A program made the translations under genes and the position numbers. From positions 1 to 56,124 of the IMG/VR virus record IMGVR_UViG_3300047163_000046: a stretch of DNA of 56,124 nucleotides; one strand, 5' to 3'. The DNA is from a virus. A model generated the notes under the pieces. The model did no database searches. It was not told the DNA's origin and saw only the letters and a program-made list of their open reading frames with translations. Positions 1-7,773 of this stretch are shown here, piece after piece. Within the stretch, counting starts at the first letter, position 1; every line of letters starts with the position of its first letter.

Positions 1-13
1 GGGGGGGGGGGGG
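1..13. repeat. Poly-G run at window end
   Basis: Thirteen consecutive G residues open the window. Nothing else in the sequence resembles this, and a pure G run at a contig end is a common sequencing or assembly artefact. It may therefore not be biological, and the true sequence to the left is unknown. Confidence 0.8.
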
Positions 14-21
14 TTGACGAG

Positions 22-264
22 ATGACGAAAATGGCGTTGGTGGTGGCGCTGGTGCCGGAGGCGTGGAGTGGGGATCGGGAGTTGCCGGTGAACACGGTGA
101 AGGCGGTGTACTTGAACATCGAGCCGGGGGATTTGCTGCATTTGTTGGGGGATCGGGTGCGTGGGGATTTGCAGGTTCATGCGCAGATGATGGCCGGGAC
201 GGGGGTGAAACGCGATGCGCCGGGTGATCGTGTGGCTGCACAACTGGACGGGTCGGTGGCTTGA
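22..264 (+). CDS. Hypothetical protein, possibly 5'-truncated
   Basis: An 80-residue reading frame starts nine bases after the poly-G run. Codons end mostly in G or C until about position 215, as in the neighbouring genes, which supports coding. Because the contig starts here, the ATG at 22 may be internal to a longer gene. Its last 50 bases overlap the next gene. I recognise no domain. A weak alternative start (ATG) lies at 31. Confidence 0.45.
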   Translation: MTKMALVVALVPEAWSGDRELPVNTVKAVYLNIEPGDLLHLLGDRVRGDLQVHAQMMAGTGVKRDAPGDRVAAQLDGSVA

Positions 265-493
265 CCTTCACGACGTGATTGACCCTTACGATTGGGGTCA
301 GGCCACTGCTGAGGAGTGGCGGCAGCGTGGGGAGTTGGAGCGCAAATTGAGGGGGGTGGAGTATGGACCGGCGAGGATTTTTGGGGGTGATGTTGGCCGC
401 GTGTGCGGCGCCTGCGGTGGTGCGCGCTTCAAGTTTGATGCGGGTGGCCGCGCCCAAGATTTGGGTGCCGCAGGGGGTTATCGGGAATCTTGA
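215..493 (+). CDS. Hypothetical small phage protein
   Basis: This frame encodes 92 residues. The first 50 or so are rich in Trp and charged residues and read as a normal protein (HNWTGRWLDLHDVIDPYDW). The last 40 overlap the start of the gene at 363 and look like an out-of-frame reading of it. The functional part may therefore be only the N-terminal half. It sits in a run of overlapping small genes at the left end. No function is recognised. Confidence 0.4.
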   Translation: MRRVIVWLHNWTGRWLDLHDVIDPYDWGQATAEEWRQRGELERKLRGVEYGPARIFGGDVGRVCGACGGARFKFDAGGRAQDLGAAGGYRES

Positions 494-758
494 TCGATTC
501 ACGGTGTACCAGTCCAAGCCGGTGGGTGACCTGTATTTCTGGCAGGAGCATGAGGGGGCGGTGCGGCAGTTTCGGCAGCGCCGGCTGTTCGACGACCGGG
601 TGATCGCCGAGATGGTGGACCCGCCTTTTGTGAATAGGCGCCTGGAGCCCTTCGACGTCAGCGTGCCGCCCGATTTCGTGGGTGAATTCGATGATCGGGT
701 GAAGCTGGTGCCCTGGAAAGTGTGGTCGCACCCGGAGCTTGTCGGGGCCTTGAAGTGA
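363..758 (+). CDS. Phage protein with Tat-like N-terminal leader
   Basis: The 131-residue product begins MDRRGFLGVMLAACAAPAVV, which resembles a twin-arginine export signal: RRGFLG, a hydrophobic stretch and a small-residue region. Similar leaders occur on proteins encoded near phage structural genes and are usually annotated automatically as Tat-signal proteins. The rest is soluble, with aromatic and acidic residues. A purine-rich GGGGGGTGGAG precedes the ATG. Whether the leader is ever exported is unknown. Its stop overlaps the GTG of the next gene. Confidence 0.6.
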   Translation: MDRRGFLGVMLAACAAPAVVRASSLMRVAAPKIWVPQGVIGNLDRFTVYQSKPVGDLYFWQEHEGAVRQFRQRRLFDDRVIAEMVDPPFVNRRLEPFDVSVPPDFVGEFDDRVKLVPWKVWSHPELVGALK

Positions 759-988
759 CGCAGTACGAACTGCCCTTGGACCTGACGCGCGCGCTGCGCG
801 ACGATGCGATCGACCGCATGGCGCGCGCGGCCCGCAGGCATATCCGGTACGAACGCGAGAAGGCCTGCAAGGCGATCATGCGGTTCCGGTTCATTCCGGT
901 CACGGCGCAACTGGTCGCAGAAGATGGCCAATGCCTTCTGGCGCCAGGGCATCGATGGGTTCGGGGCCAACGTGACCCTCGGGTATGA
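755..988 (+). CDS. Small basic hypothetical protein
   Basis: This 77-residue protein starts at a GTG that overlaps the previous stop (GTGA). The first 60 residues are strongly basic and helical-looking (DRMARAARRHIRYEREKACK). Codon bias holds to about position 920 and then weakens where the next frame starts. After the stop at 986-988 the same frame stays open to 1219. The whole stretch to 1219 could be one gene interrupted by a frameshift, or three short overlapping genes. Confidence 0.45.
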   Translation: MTQYELPLDLTRALRDDAIDRMARAARRHIRYEREKACKAIMRFRFIPVTAQLVAEDGQCLLAPGHRWVRGQRDPRV

Positions 989-1046
989 CGCGCCCGTCGG
1001 CCCGGCGCGGCAGACCGTGATGATTCGCTTGCCGAGGCGCGCTTGA
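924..1046 (+). CDS. Very small hypothetical protein
   Basis: This 40-codon frame (MANAFWRQGIDGFGANVTLG at its start) has better G/C at third positions than the frame of the preceding gene across the same bases. That suggests the real coding frame switches here. The upstream GCAGAAG is a weak ribosome-binding site. Its TGA overlaps the TTG of the next frame. It could instead be the middle segment of a frameshifted protein spanning 755-1219. Confidence 0.35.
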   Translation: MANAFWRQGIDGFGANVTLGYDAPVGPARQTVMIRLPRRA

Positions 1047-1219
1047 AGGCCATCGGCTTCGAGGAATGGCTGCACCTGCGATACCGGGAGTTGTGGGCGG
1101 ATTGGTGTCAAAGGATCGAAAAGGAGGAGCCTTACGTGCCTGTTCCGGCATTGAATTTGGGCGAAGTTGCGCATAAACTGCCCGGCAGCGCGGGCGCTCC
1201 TTTGGATCTCCGGGGGTAA
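1043..1219 (+). CDS. Small hypothetical protein (TTG start)
   Basis: This 58-residue frame starts at a TTG that overlaps the preceding TGA (TTGA), with GAGG seven bases upstream. It is acidic and Trp-rich at the N terminus (IGFEEWLHLRYRELWADWCQ). It lies in the same frame as the gene at 755, separated from it by one stop. No function is recognised. The start is inferred from the overlap and the Shine-Dalgarno-like bases. Confidence 0.35.
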   Translation: MKAIGFEEWLHLRYRELWADWCQRIEKEEPYVPVPALNLGEVAHKLPGSAGAPLDLRG

Positions 1220-1270
1220 CGGAACCAGGAATCTGCCGAGATTCCATTCCCCCTCACACAGGAGTTATCC

Positions 1271-2182
1271 ATGGGCACCGTAGCCGCACCCCCGTCGACC
1301 GTCGCCGGTCCAGGCAATCAGGTCATCTCGACCGATCCGCTTCTCAATACCGATTCCCCCGCCTATTTCCAGTCGAACATCCCCGTGATGATCGGCAATT
1401 CGGGCACCGTCGCCGCCAATGCGAACCTGGGCAACCTGACCCTGGGCACCGCGCTCGATGCGGTCTACGGCCCCACGAACAACAACTGTCCGGGCATCTG
1501 GCTCTACCTGCCCTCCACCGCGCTCGCCGCGCCGTACAACGTCGCCGGCTGGTACTGGGCGGTGATGACCTCCACCACGGTGGGCACGGTCTACACGTCC
1601 CAACCCCTGAACGGTGGCCTCAGCCAGGCCGCGATCCCCTCGACGCAGCTTGCCGCGACCAATCCTTTCTCCACGGGCGCACAGACGGGCTACAGCTTCA
1701 ACTTTGCCCCGCCCACCGGCACCCTCACGATCGCCACGGGCTCGGGTTCGGGCTACACGGGTGTCACGACCGCCACCCCGGCCTCCGTGTACGCCCTGCC
1801 GGGCGGCACGCTGGCCCCCACGGGCTCGCTGCAATTCAACGGCACCACGTCGGCCAACAACAGCGCCGGCGCCAAGACCCTGCGCGGCGTGGTCGCCTCT
1901 GCTGCCACCCTGGCCACGGGCAACGTGACCATCGGCTCGCAGGCCTTGACCACGGGTATCTCGGCAACGGGCGCCCTGGGCCAGGTCCTGATGAACGGCA
2001 CGACCAGCACGCTGTTGACCCCGCTCGAGAATTCGTGGCGGTATGTCGCAGCCGGCTCGGCGCCGGCCTTCGGGTCGCTGGACTTTTCGGGGACCGTCTA
2101 CGCGGGCTTCACCATGCAGGTCGCCGTGGCGACCGACTGGTTGATTGCCCATCTCCAGAACATGACGATCAGCCAGAACTAA
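1271..2182 (+). CDS. Putative virion structural or decoration protein
   Basis: This 303-residue protein is rich in Gly, Thr, Ala and Ser with few charges, a composition typical of beta-structured phage fibre or decoration proteins. A strong AGGAG lies eight bases before the ATG. The C terminus ends in an amphipathic segment (DWLIAHLQNMTISQN). A strong hairpin follows the stop. I recognise no named family. The structural assignment rests on composition and on its position ahead of the terminase and portal. Confidence 0.6.
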   Translation: MGTVAAPPSTVAGPGNQVISTDPLLNTDSPAYFQSNIPVMIGNSGTVAANANLGNLTLGTALDAVYGPTNNNCPGIWLYLPSTALAAPYNVAGWYWAVMTSTTVGTVYTSQPLNGGLSQAAIPSTQLAATNPFSTGAQTGYSFNFAPPTGTLTIATGSGSGYTGVTTATPASVYALPGGTLAPTGSLQFNGTTSANNSAGAKTLRGVVASAATLATGNVTIGSQALTTGISATGALGQVLMNGTTSTLLTPLENSWRYVAAGSAPAFGSLDFSGTVYAGFTMQVAVATDWLIAHLQNMTISQN

Positions 2183-2194
2183 TCGGCTGAGAGG

Positions 2195-2218
2195 CCCCTG
2201 GTCCGCACGGGCCAGGGG
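2195..2218 (+). other. Intercistronic hairpin
   Basis: CCCCTGGTCC and GGGCCAGGGG form a 10-bp stem (one G-U pair) around the loop GCAC, 13 bases after the stop of the preceding gene. No T-run follows, so it is not a canonical intrinsic terminator. It may stabilise or process the transcript. Similar hairpins follow other structural genes here (7729, 15334, 15692). Confidence 0.6.
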
Positions 2219-2237
2219 AACGTCATGGGAGCGTGAG

Positions 2238-2657
2238 ATGGACTACTCGAAAAAGGGTGGCGGCACCCGCGTGCACGACAAGGCCAAGATTCGCACCTTG
2301 GCCACGGGAATCGGCCAGACGCACGCCGCGATGCGTGAGACGGGCTCGATGCGGATGAGCCGCGTGTTGGATGGCATGAAGCCCGGCCAGATCGGGCTCG
2401 ACCAGGCGATGAAGCCGCACGCCGAAAAGCGCGATGCGGACGCGGCGATGTACGCCTCGATGCACATGGACCAGCCGGTCCTGGCCGCTGGAGAAACATC
2501 CAAGTGGCCGCTGTCGACGGGTTCGTGTTCGCAGGATGAGTGCGGCGACGCGCAAAAAACCAAGAGCGATCAGGGTGAGCAGACGCGCGTGCCCACCACG
2601 GGCGGCAAGCGCATCCACCCGATCATGCAAACGCCGCTTCGCCTGTCCGGGAAGTAG
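2238..2657 (+). CDS. Hypothetical phage protein
   Basis: This 139-residue hydrophilic protein is rich in Lys, Met and Gly with no membrane segment. It starts after a GGGAG-containing leader and ends three bases before the terminase gene, so the two are probably translated from one message. Its Met-rich middle and the C-terminal GGKRIHPIMQTPLRLSGK recall small packaging-locus proteins, but no domain is recognised. Confidence 0.55.
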   Translation: MDYSKKGGGTRVHDKAKIRTLATGIGQTHAAMRETGSMRMSRVLDGMKPGQIGLDQAMKPHAEKRDADAAMYASMHMDQPVLAAGETSKWPLSTGSCSQDECGDAQKTKSDQGEQTRVPTTGGKRIHPIMQTPLRLSGK

Positions 2658-2659
2658 GC

Positions 2660-4228
2660 ATGGCCGTTGCCCCGAACGCTGCTGGAAAGCCTGGCTTCCA
2701 GGGGCTTGCGGCCGCGTTGCAGCACGCCTCCCCCGCCTTCAATGCCGTCGATGAAATCCTCGAGGAGCTTGCCCAGTACGAGAACGATCCCCTGGGGTTC
2801 GTCACCTGGGCATACCCGTGGGGTGAGAAGGATGGCCCGCTGGAGAAATTCTCCGGGCCCGACAAATGGCAGATGGAGGTCTTCGGCGAGATCGGCGAGA
2901 AGCTGCGCGCTGGTGGCGACAGGGGATGCGTGATCCAGAAGGCTGTCCGCTCCGGCCACGGGATCGGCAAGTCGGCGTTCTCCGGGATGCTGGTCGACTG
3001 GGCGATCTCCACCATGCCAAGGACGCGCGGCGTGGTGACCGCGATGACCGAGCCCCAGTTGCGCACGAAAACCTGGTCGGAGATGGCCAAGTGGCACGGC
3101 ATGTGCATCGCGCAACACCTGTTCGAGGTCCAGGGCCGATCGATCATCGCCAAGGGCATGGACAAGAGCGGCCAGGAGCTTGGCCGCGTGTGGCGCATCG
3201 ATGCGATCCCCTGGTCGATCCAGTCGACCTCGAGCTTCGCGGGCCTGCACAACCTGGGTCGTCGCATCCTCGTGCTGTTCGACGAGGCCAGCGAGATCGA
3301 CGATGAAATCTGGCGCGTGACCCGAGGTGCCCTCACGGACCTGGACACGCAGATCATTTGGGTGGTCATGGGTCAGCCCACTCAGACCTCCGGCGAATTC
3401 TTCCGATGCTTCCAAGGGGGCCATGAGTGGTCGCCACGCACCGTTGACTCGCGTGAATCGCGCTTCTCGAACAAGAAGCTGATTGCTCAATGGGCAGAGG
3501 AATATGGCGAAGACTCTGACTTTTTCCGTGTGCGGGTGCGAGGCCTGCCTCCGAGGGCTGGTATCTCTAATTTCATCGCAGTCGACACCGTGCGTGCTGC
3601 ACGAAAGCGAGAGCTTGATCGAAACCTTTGGATCTCAATGCCCAAAAGGATGTCTATCGATCCGGCTCGATACGGTGACGATTCAAGCGTCATCACCGTC
3701 CGCCAGGGGCAAAAGACGATCGGACAATGGAAATACTCAGGTCTGGACGGACCAGACCTGGCATCTCGTGCTGTCACAGAGGTATGGCACAACCACCGCG
3801 ACATTACTGGCTGTGCCGTCGACGCAATCGGAATCGGGGCAAGCTGCTGCGACGCCCTCAAGCGAGTCTCCGGCTTTCCCCTCATTGAAGTCAACGTCGC
3901 GGCTCCGGCCGGTGCCGACAACGAGTACACCAACCTCAGAGCCGAACTCTGGGGACGAATGAGGAAGTGGCTCGAGGTCGCCGAGATCCCCGACGATGAC
4001 GAGTTGCAGGACCAGCTTTGCTCGTTGAAGTACGGGTTCGATGGCAAGAGCCGCATCCAGCTTCAATCGAAGAAGGACCTCAAGAGCGAAGGCTACCCGT
4101 CGCCCGACCTGGCCGACTCGCTCAGCTTGTCGTTCTTCGAGGACGTCATCATCCGCAAGCAGATGACCAAGGCGCCGCGCCTGCCGACCAATACGCGGCA
4201 GCGCAACGTGTGGAACCAACGGAGGTAG
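2660..4228 (+). CDS. terL: Terminase large subunit
   Basis: The 522-residue product is the DNA-packaging motor ATPase and headful nuclease. The ATPase domain shows a Walker A motif SGHGIGKS near residue 98 and a Walker B ILVLFDE near 203-209. The RNase H-like nuclease domain has candidate acidic residues in SIDPARYGDD (about 334), CAVDAIGIG (about 388) and SPDLADSLSLSF (about 482). Length fits the family. It would work with the small subunit encoded far away at 41702 and with the portal just downstream. Roughly 3470-3960 has a lower G/C third position than the flanks, suggesting mosaicism inside the nuclease domain. Confidence 0.96.
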   Translation: MAVAPNAAGKPGFQGLAAALQHASPAFNAVDEILEELAQYENDPLGFVTWAYPWGEKDGPLEKFSGPDKWQMEVFGEIGEKLRAGGDRGCVIQKAVRSGHGIGKSAFSGMLVDWAISTMPRTRGVVTAMTEPQLRTKTWSEMAKWHGMCIAQHLFEVQGRSIIAKGMDKSGQELGRVWRIDAIPWSIQSTSSFAGLHNLGRRILVLFDEASEIDDEIWRVTRGALTDLDTQIIWVVMGQPTQTSGEFFRCFQGGHEWSPRTVDSRESRFSNKKLIAQWAEEYGEDSDFFRVRVRGLPPRAGISNFIAVDTVRAARKRELDRNLWISMPKRMSIDPARYGDDSSVITVRQGQKTIGQWKYSGLDGPDLASRAVTEVWHNHRDITGCAVDAIGIGASCCDALKRVSGFPLIEVNVAAPAGADNEYTNLRAELWGRMRKWLEVAEIPDDDELQDQLCSLKYGFDGKSRIQLQSKKDLKSEGYPSPDLADSLSLSFFEDVIIRKQMTKAPRLPTNTRQRNVWNQRR

Positions 4229-4230
4229 GC

Positions 4231-4389
4231 ATGAACCTGGGTGAATGGATCGTCGTCGGCATTGCCGTCACCGTGGTGGTGGGGGCGGCGGTTTCCTGGG
4301 GCGGGAAACATCCCAGGGCCGCCGAGGAAATCGATGCCGCCGAGGCTGAGGCGGCACGCCTGGCCAAGGAAGCGGAGAAGAAGCTGTGA
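4231..4389 (+). CDS. Small membrane protein
   Basis: This 52-residue protein has one N-terminal transmembrane helix (WIVVGIAVTVVVGAAVSW) and a charged Ala/Glu/Lys helical tail, giving N-out or N-in single-pass topology. The ATG is two bases after the terminase stop, and GGAGG lies just upstream within terL. It is translationally linked to terminase and overlaps the next GTG. Function is unknown. Confidence 0.7.
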   Translation: MNLGEWIVVGIAVTVVVGAAVSWGGKHPRAAEEIDAAEAEAARLAKEAEKKL

Positions 4390-4577
4390 GCGGCGACATA
4401 GCCGACATGCAGATCGCCGCGATGGATGCCATCGCCGCGCTGTGCATGAAAAACAAGGGCACCGTCGACATCGAGATCCCCGAGTGGATCCAGGAGGATG
4501 GCGGGGCTTTGGGCGTGAGCTTCGCCAAGCCGGGCGTCGCGCGCTTCACCTACACGCCGGAAACCACGGTCCAGTAA
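4386..4577 (+). CDS. Small acidic hypothetical protein
   Basis: This 63-residue protein starts at a GTG overlapping the previous stop (GTGA). It is acidic and lacks membrane segments (GTVDIEIPEWIQEDGGALGV). It ends three bases before the portal gene. Position suggests a packaging or head-assembly accessory factor, but nothing in the sequence identifies it. Confidence 0.6.
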   Translation: MSGDIADMQIAAMDAIAALCMKNKGTVDIEIPEWIQEDGGALGVSFAKPGVARFTYTPETTVQ

Positions 4578-4580
4578 CCC

Positions 4581-6884
4581 ATGGCATACACCGGATCCTC
4601 CTCGCAGAACAGCGGCATCCAGATCGCGCCGCTGGTTCTCTACAAGCCGAATCCTTCGGAGGACCCGTCGACCACGCCCGCCGAGCAGATGAACTATCCG
4701 CAGCTTCGCAGCGAATCAGTGCTGGCGGGGCATGTGCGGCAATGCTGGCAGCGCAACAAGATTTTCAAGGAGAAGATCCAACTCGAGCTTCTTCAATGCC
4801 TGCGCGCGAAGAACAACCAGTACAGCCAGGCCGAATTGTCCTCGATGCAGCAAAACGGCGGCTCCAACTTCGTGTGGATCCCGCTCACCGAGACGAAGAC
4901 CCGCGCTTGTTCCGCATGGGTCCGGGAGATCCTGCTTCCTGTGGGCGACCGCGCCTGGCAGTTGACGCCCTCCCCGCTCCCGCAGATGCCCGTCGAATTC
5001 AAGGAGGCCCTGCTCAAACAGGCCACCGAGAAAGCCACACAGACCATGCAGCAGGCGCAGCAGGCTGGCGGAACGATCATGGGCAAGGAGGAATTCCGGG
5101 AGCTTGCCTGGGAGATCCACAACCAGATGCACGACGAGACGGTGAAGCGGGCCAAGAAGCTGGCCACGCAGACCGCTGAGCGCGCCGAGGATCGGGTAGA
5201 GGAGATCCTGAGCGTGGGTGGCTACTACGAAGCCATGGACTCGTTCATCGAGGATTTCTCGGTATACAAGGCGGCCATCATGTGCGGCCCCGTGTGGGAG
5301 AGGAAGCACACGCTCGAGTGGCTTCCCGGCTGGAAGGTCGGCGTCAAGAACGATGCCCACATGACCTTCAAGCGCATCGATCCGTTCGATTGCTTCCCCG
5401 CCCCCTACGCCACCGATTGCCAGAAGGGCGATCTCGTCATCCGCGTGCGCTATCGCCGCGATGAATTGTTCGACATGATCGGCATCCCGGGCTTCCGGGA
5501 GGACATGATCCGCGAGTGCCTGCGGGCCTACTCCAACGGCCACATGGAAGCGTGGCTGTGGACCGAAGCGGAGCGCCAGCGCCTCCAGAACGAAACGATG
5601 TATACGTTCCTCAGCCCATGGGGAATCATCGACGCGCTGTGGTACTGGGGCGCGGTGCCCGGCTGGAAGCTGCAATCCTGGGGCATCGAGAACATGGCCG
5701 AGATCGACCCCGTGAAGGACTACGAGGTTGAGTGCCAGGTGATCGGGCCCTACGTCATCATGTGCCGCTTGAACCCGGACCCGATGCGCCGCCGGCCGTT
5801 CTGGAAGGCCTGCTATTCAGCAAAGCCGGGATCGTTTTGGGGCCACGCGGTCCCCGAGCTTGCGGAAACCAGTCAGAAAATGTGCAACGCGGCCGCGTCG
5901 GCCCTTGCAGACAATATGGGCATGGCTTCGGGCCCGATGGTTTGGGTGCACACCGATCGGCTGGCAGACGGAGAATCATCGGTCGACGTTTTTCCATGGC
6001 GCGTGTGGCAACTCCGTTCGGATGCAACCCAGGGCGTGAACCCCGGCGTGGGCTTCTTCCAGCCCGATAGCAACGCCACCGAGCTTCAAAACATCATCGA
6101 CAAGTACGACCTGCGTGCCGACGATGACACGGGGATCCCCCGCTACACCTACGGCAACGACCAGCAGATCGGTGGCGCGGCCGACACCTATGCTGGCCTT
6201 TCCATGCTGATGAACAATGCCGCGAAGGGGCTACGTCGCGCGATCACCAACGTGGATCTCAACGTCATTGAGCCGCTGCTCCAGATGGTGTACGAGTTCG
6301 AGATGCTGTGGGGCAAGGACGAGACGATCAAGGGGGATGCCTACATCGAGGCGCGCGGCGCAGCGGCCATCCTCGTCAAGGAAGCACAGCGGCAGGGCCG
6401 GATGCAGGCCCTCCAGGTGGTCGGGGCCAACCCCATGGCCATGCAGATCGTCGGGCTCACCGGGTACGCCAAGCTGCTCACCAATGCCCTGCGATCGATG
6501 GACGGGGCCGACGATGAAGTGGTGCCGAGCGATAAGGACGTCCAGAAAATGCAGGACGCACAGACACAGCAGCAGGCACAGGCATTGCAACAGGCACAGG
6601 CGCAAGCTGCCGCCCAACAGCAATTTATTGCCGGCGAGAATCAGAAGGACCGCGACACCAAGATACAGGTGGCCACCATTCAGACCGAAGGGCATCAGAA
6701 GATCGAAGGAGCAAAGATCGGCGCCAAGGCGGCCGAGGTCGCCAGCAAACCCAGGAACATTGTCTTTCATCACGATGAGCGCGGCAATATCATCGGGATG
6801 TCGCCTGGTCCCGAAGGAGGGGCCAAGTCGGCTCCGGCGGCCAAGCCCGCTGCGAAACCGGCAGCACAACCTGGGGGGGAATGA
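4581..6884 (+). CDS. Portal protein
   Basis: This 767-residue protein follows terminase and precedes head genes. It forms the dodecameric ring at the capsid vertex through which DNA is packaged and to which the tail binds. Size and order fit large podovirus portals. Recognisable stretches include FKRIDPFDCFPAPYATDCQ and YTYGNDQQIGGAADTYAGLS, the latter typical of the portal wing/clip region. The C terminus (about 655-767) is Gln/Ala-rich coiled coil and then a Lys/Pro/Ala tail, as in portals with extended barrels. Its stop overlaps the next ATG. Confidence 0.9.
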   Translation: MAYTGSSSQNSGIQIAPLVLYKPNPSEDPSTTPAEQMNYPQLRSESVLAGHVRQCWQRNKIFKEKIQLELLQCLRAKNNQYSQAELSSMQQNGGSNFVWIPLTETKTRACSAWVREILLPVGDRAWQLTPSPLPQMPVEFKEALLKQATEKATQTMQQAQQAGGTIMGKEEFRELAWEIHNQMHDETVKRAKKLATQTAERAEDRVEEILSVGGYYEAMDSFIEDFSVYKAAIMCGPVWERKHTLEWLPGWKVGVKNDAHMTFKRIDPFDCFPAPYATDCQKGDLVIRVRYRRDELFDMIGIPGFREDMIRECLRAYSNGHMEAWLWTEAERQRLQNETMYTFLSPWGIIDALWYWGAVPGWKLQSWGIENMAEIDPVKDYEVECQVIGPYVIMCRLNPDPMRRRPFWKACYSAKPGSFWGHAVPELAETSQKMCNAAASALADNMGMASGPMVWVHTDRLADGESSVDVFPWRVWQLRSDATQGVNPGVGFFQPDSNATELQNIIDKYDLRADDDTGIPRYTYGNDQQIGGAADTYAGLSMLMNNAAKGLRRAITNVDLNVIEPLLQMVYEFEMLWGKDETIKGDAYIEARGAAAILVKEAQRQGRMQALQVVGANPMAMQIVGLTGYAKLLTNALRSMDGADDEVVPSDKDVQKMQDAQTQQQAQALQQAQAQAAAQQQFIAGENQKDRDTKIQVATIQTEGHQKIEGAKIGAKAAEVASKPRNIVFHHDERGNIIGMSPGPEGGAKSAPAAKPAAKPAAQPGGE

Positions 6885-7219
6885 TGGCCCATATCGGCAC
6901 GAGCTACACGAGGAATTCCGGGTACTACGTCAACGACAACCGCGTGAGCGGTGGCACCAAGGAGGAAGACGACGTAAAGACCTGCACGCACTGTCAGGCG
7001 ATCCTGCTGATGCGCCGCTGGAAGCACTACGGCGGTTTCTGCCGGCAGTGCAACGCGCCCATCTGCGGGCAGTGCGGTGAGCGCATGGAGATTTTCGGTT
7101 GCGAGCCGTTCTTGAAAAAGATGGAGCGCGAATTTGGAATGGCGGAATCCATCCGCAAAGCACTGGAGTGGGGCCCGGCCCCTCCGGGCGCTGTGATCGT
7201 CAGTCCCGGTCGCACATAG
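6881..7219 (+). CDS. Zinc-ribbon phage protein
   Basis: This 112-residue protein has a zinc-binding Cys cluster: CTHCQ at about residue 35, then CRQCNAPICGQCGE at about 59-72, giving paired CxxC knuckles. The ATG overlaps the portal stop. Small CxxC proteins are common beside phage portals. The fold probably binds one or two zinc ions. A role in assembly or in binding nucleic acid cannot be decided from the sequence. Confidence 0.65.
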   Translation: MMAHIGTSYTRNSGYYVNDNRVSGGTKEEDDVKTCTHCQAILLMRRWKHYGGFCRQCNAPICGQCGERMEIFGCEPFLKKMEREFGMAESIRKALEWGPAPPGAVIVSPGRT

Positions 7220-7234
7220 AAAGGTAGGGCAATC

Positions 7235-7708
7235 ATGGCTCAGTTCACGGGCAACCAGGCAGCATTCACCCCCTCGACGTCGGCGGACAACTTCGTCCTC
7301 GATTGCGGCACTTCCGCGGCTTCCATTGGCCGCGTGAAGATGTTTTCCTGGGGCGGCAACTTGAACACCGCGACCTCGTATCGCACCCGCTGGTTCCGTC
7401 CCACGACCGTCGCATCATCGACCTTCACGGGGGTGGGCACGGTGCAGGGCACGAACCCCGGCGCGACTCCGACCTGTCGCTTCGGCACCTTTGCGACGGT
7501 TTCCACGCCGCCAGCCGAGCCGGGTGGTCTGTTCGAGGCGGCCTGGAATGGCTTTGGTGGTGGGGGCACGATCGTTCTCCCCATCGGCGGCGAATGGCAA
7601 ATCTATTCGTCCAACGCCACCGTGACCACGACGGGCCAGATCGCGTGTCGCAATGCTGCTGGTGTCGACGCCAACGGCTCGCATTACGACATTTCCTGGG
7701 AGGAATAA
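7235..7708 (+). CDS. Putative virion structural protein
   Basis: This 157-residue protein is rich in Thr, Gly, Ser and aromatic residues with very low charge, as expected of a beta-sandwich decoration or fibre subunit. AAAGGTAGGGC precedes the ATG. It opens a five-gene block of similar low-charge proteins between the portal and the scaffold. A 10-bp hairpin follows. No named family is recognised. Confidence 0.6.
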   Translation: MAQFTGNQAAFTPSTSADNFVLDCGTSAASIGRVKMFSWGGNLNTATSYRTRWFRPTTVASSTFTGVGTVQGTNPGATPTCRFGTFATVSTPPAEPGGLFEAAWNGFGGGGTIVLPIGGEWQIYSSNATVTTTGQIACRNAAGVDANGSHYDISWEE

Positions 7709-7728
7709 CCCCCACCTGGCAGGTGCTT

Positions 7729-7752
7729 GGGGAGGGCCATTGGGCCCTCCCC
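7729..7752 (+). other. Intercistronic hairpin
   Basis: GGGGAGGGCC and GGCCCTCCCC form a perfect 10-bp stem with loop ATTG, between the genes ending at 7708 and starting at 7774. There is no T-run, so classical rho-independent termination is not supported. Transcript attenuation, stabilisation or processing is possible. Confidence 0.65.
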
Positions 7753-7773
7753 GCGCTCGCCCATTGAGGTCCC

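Noticed and set aside
1-13. Poly-G run as a biological end signal
   Set aside because: A pure 13-G run at a contig start is more likely a sequencing or assembly artefact; no repeat of it occurs elsewhere.
1265-2152. Long minus-strand frames opposite the structural genes (here and opposite 8668-9840, 28165-30435, 19772-21514)
   Set aside because: They are typical shadows of GC-rich plus-strand genes: Arg-rich, without ribosome sites and antiparallel to genes with clear protein features.
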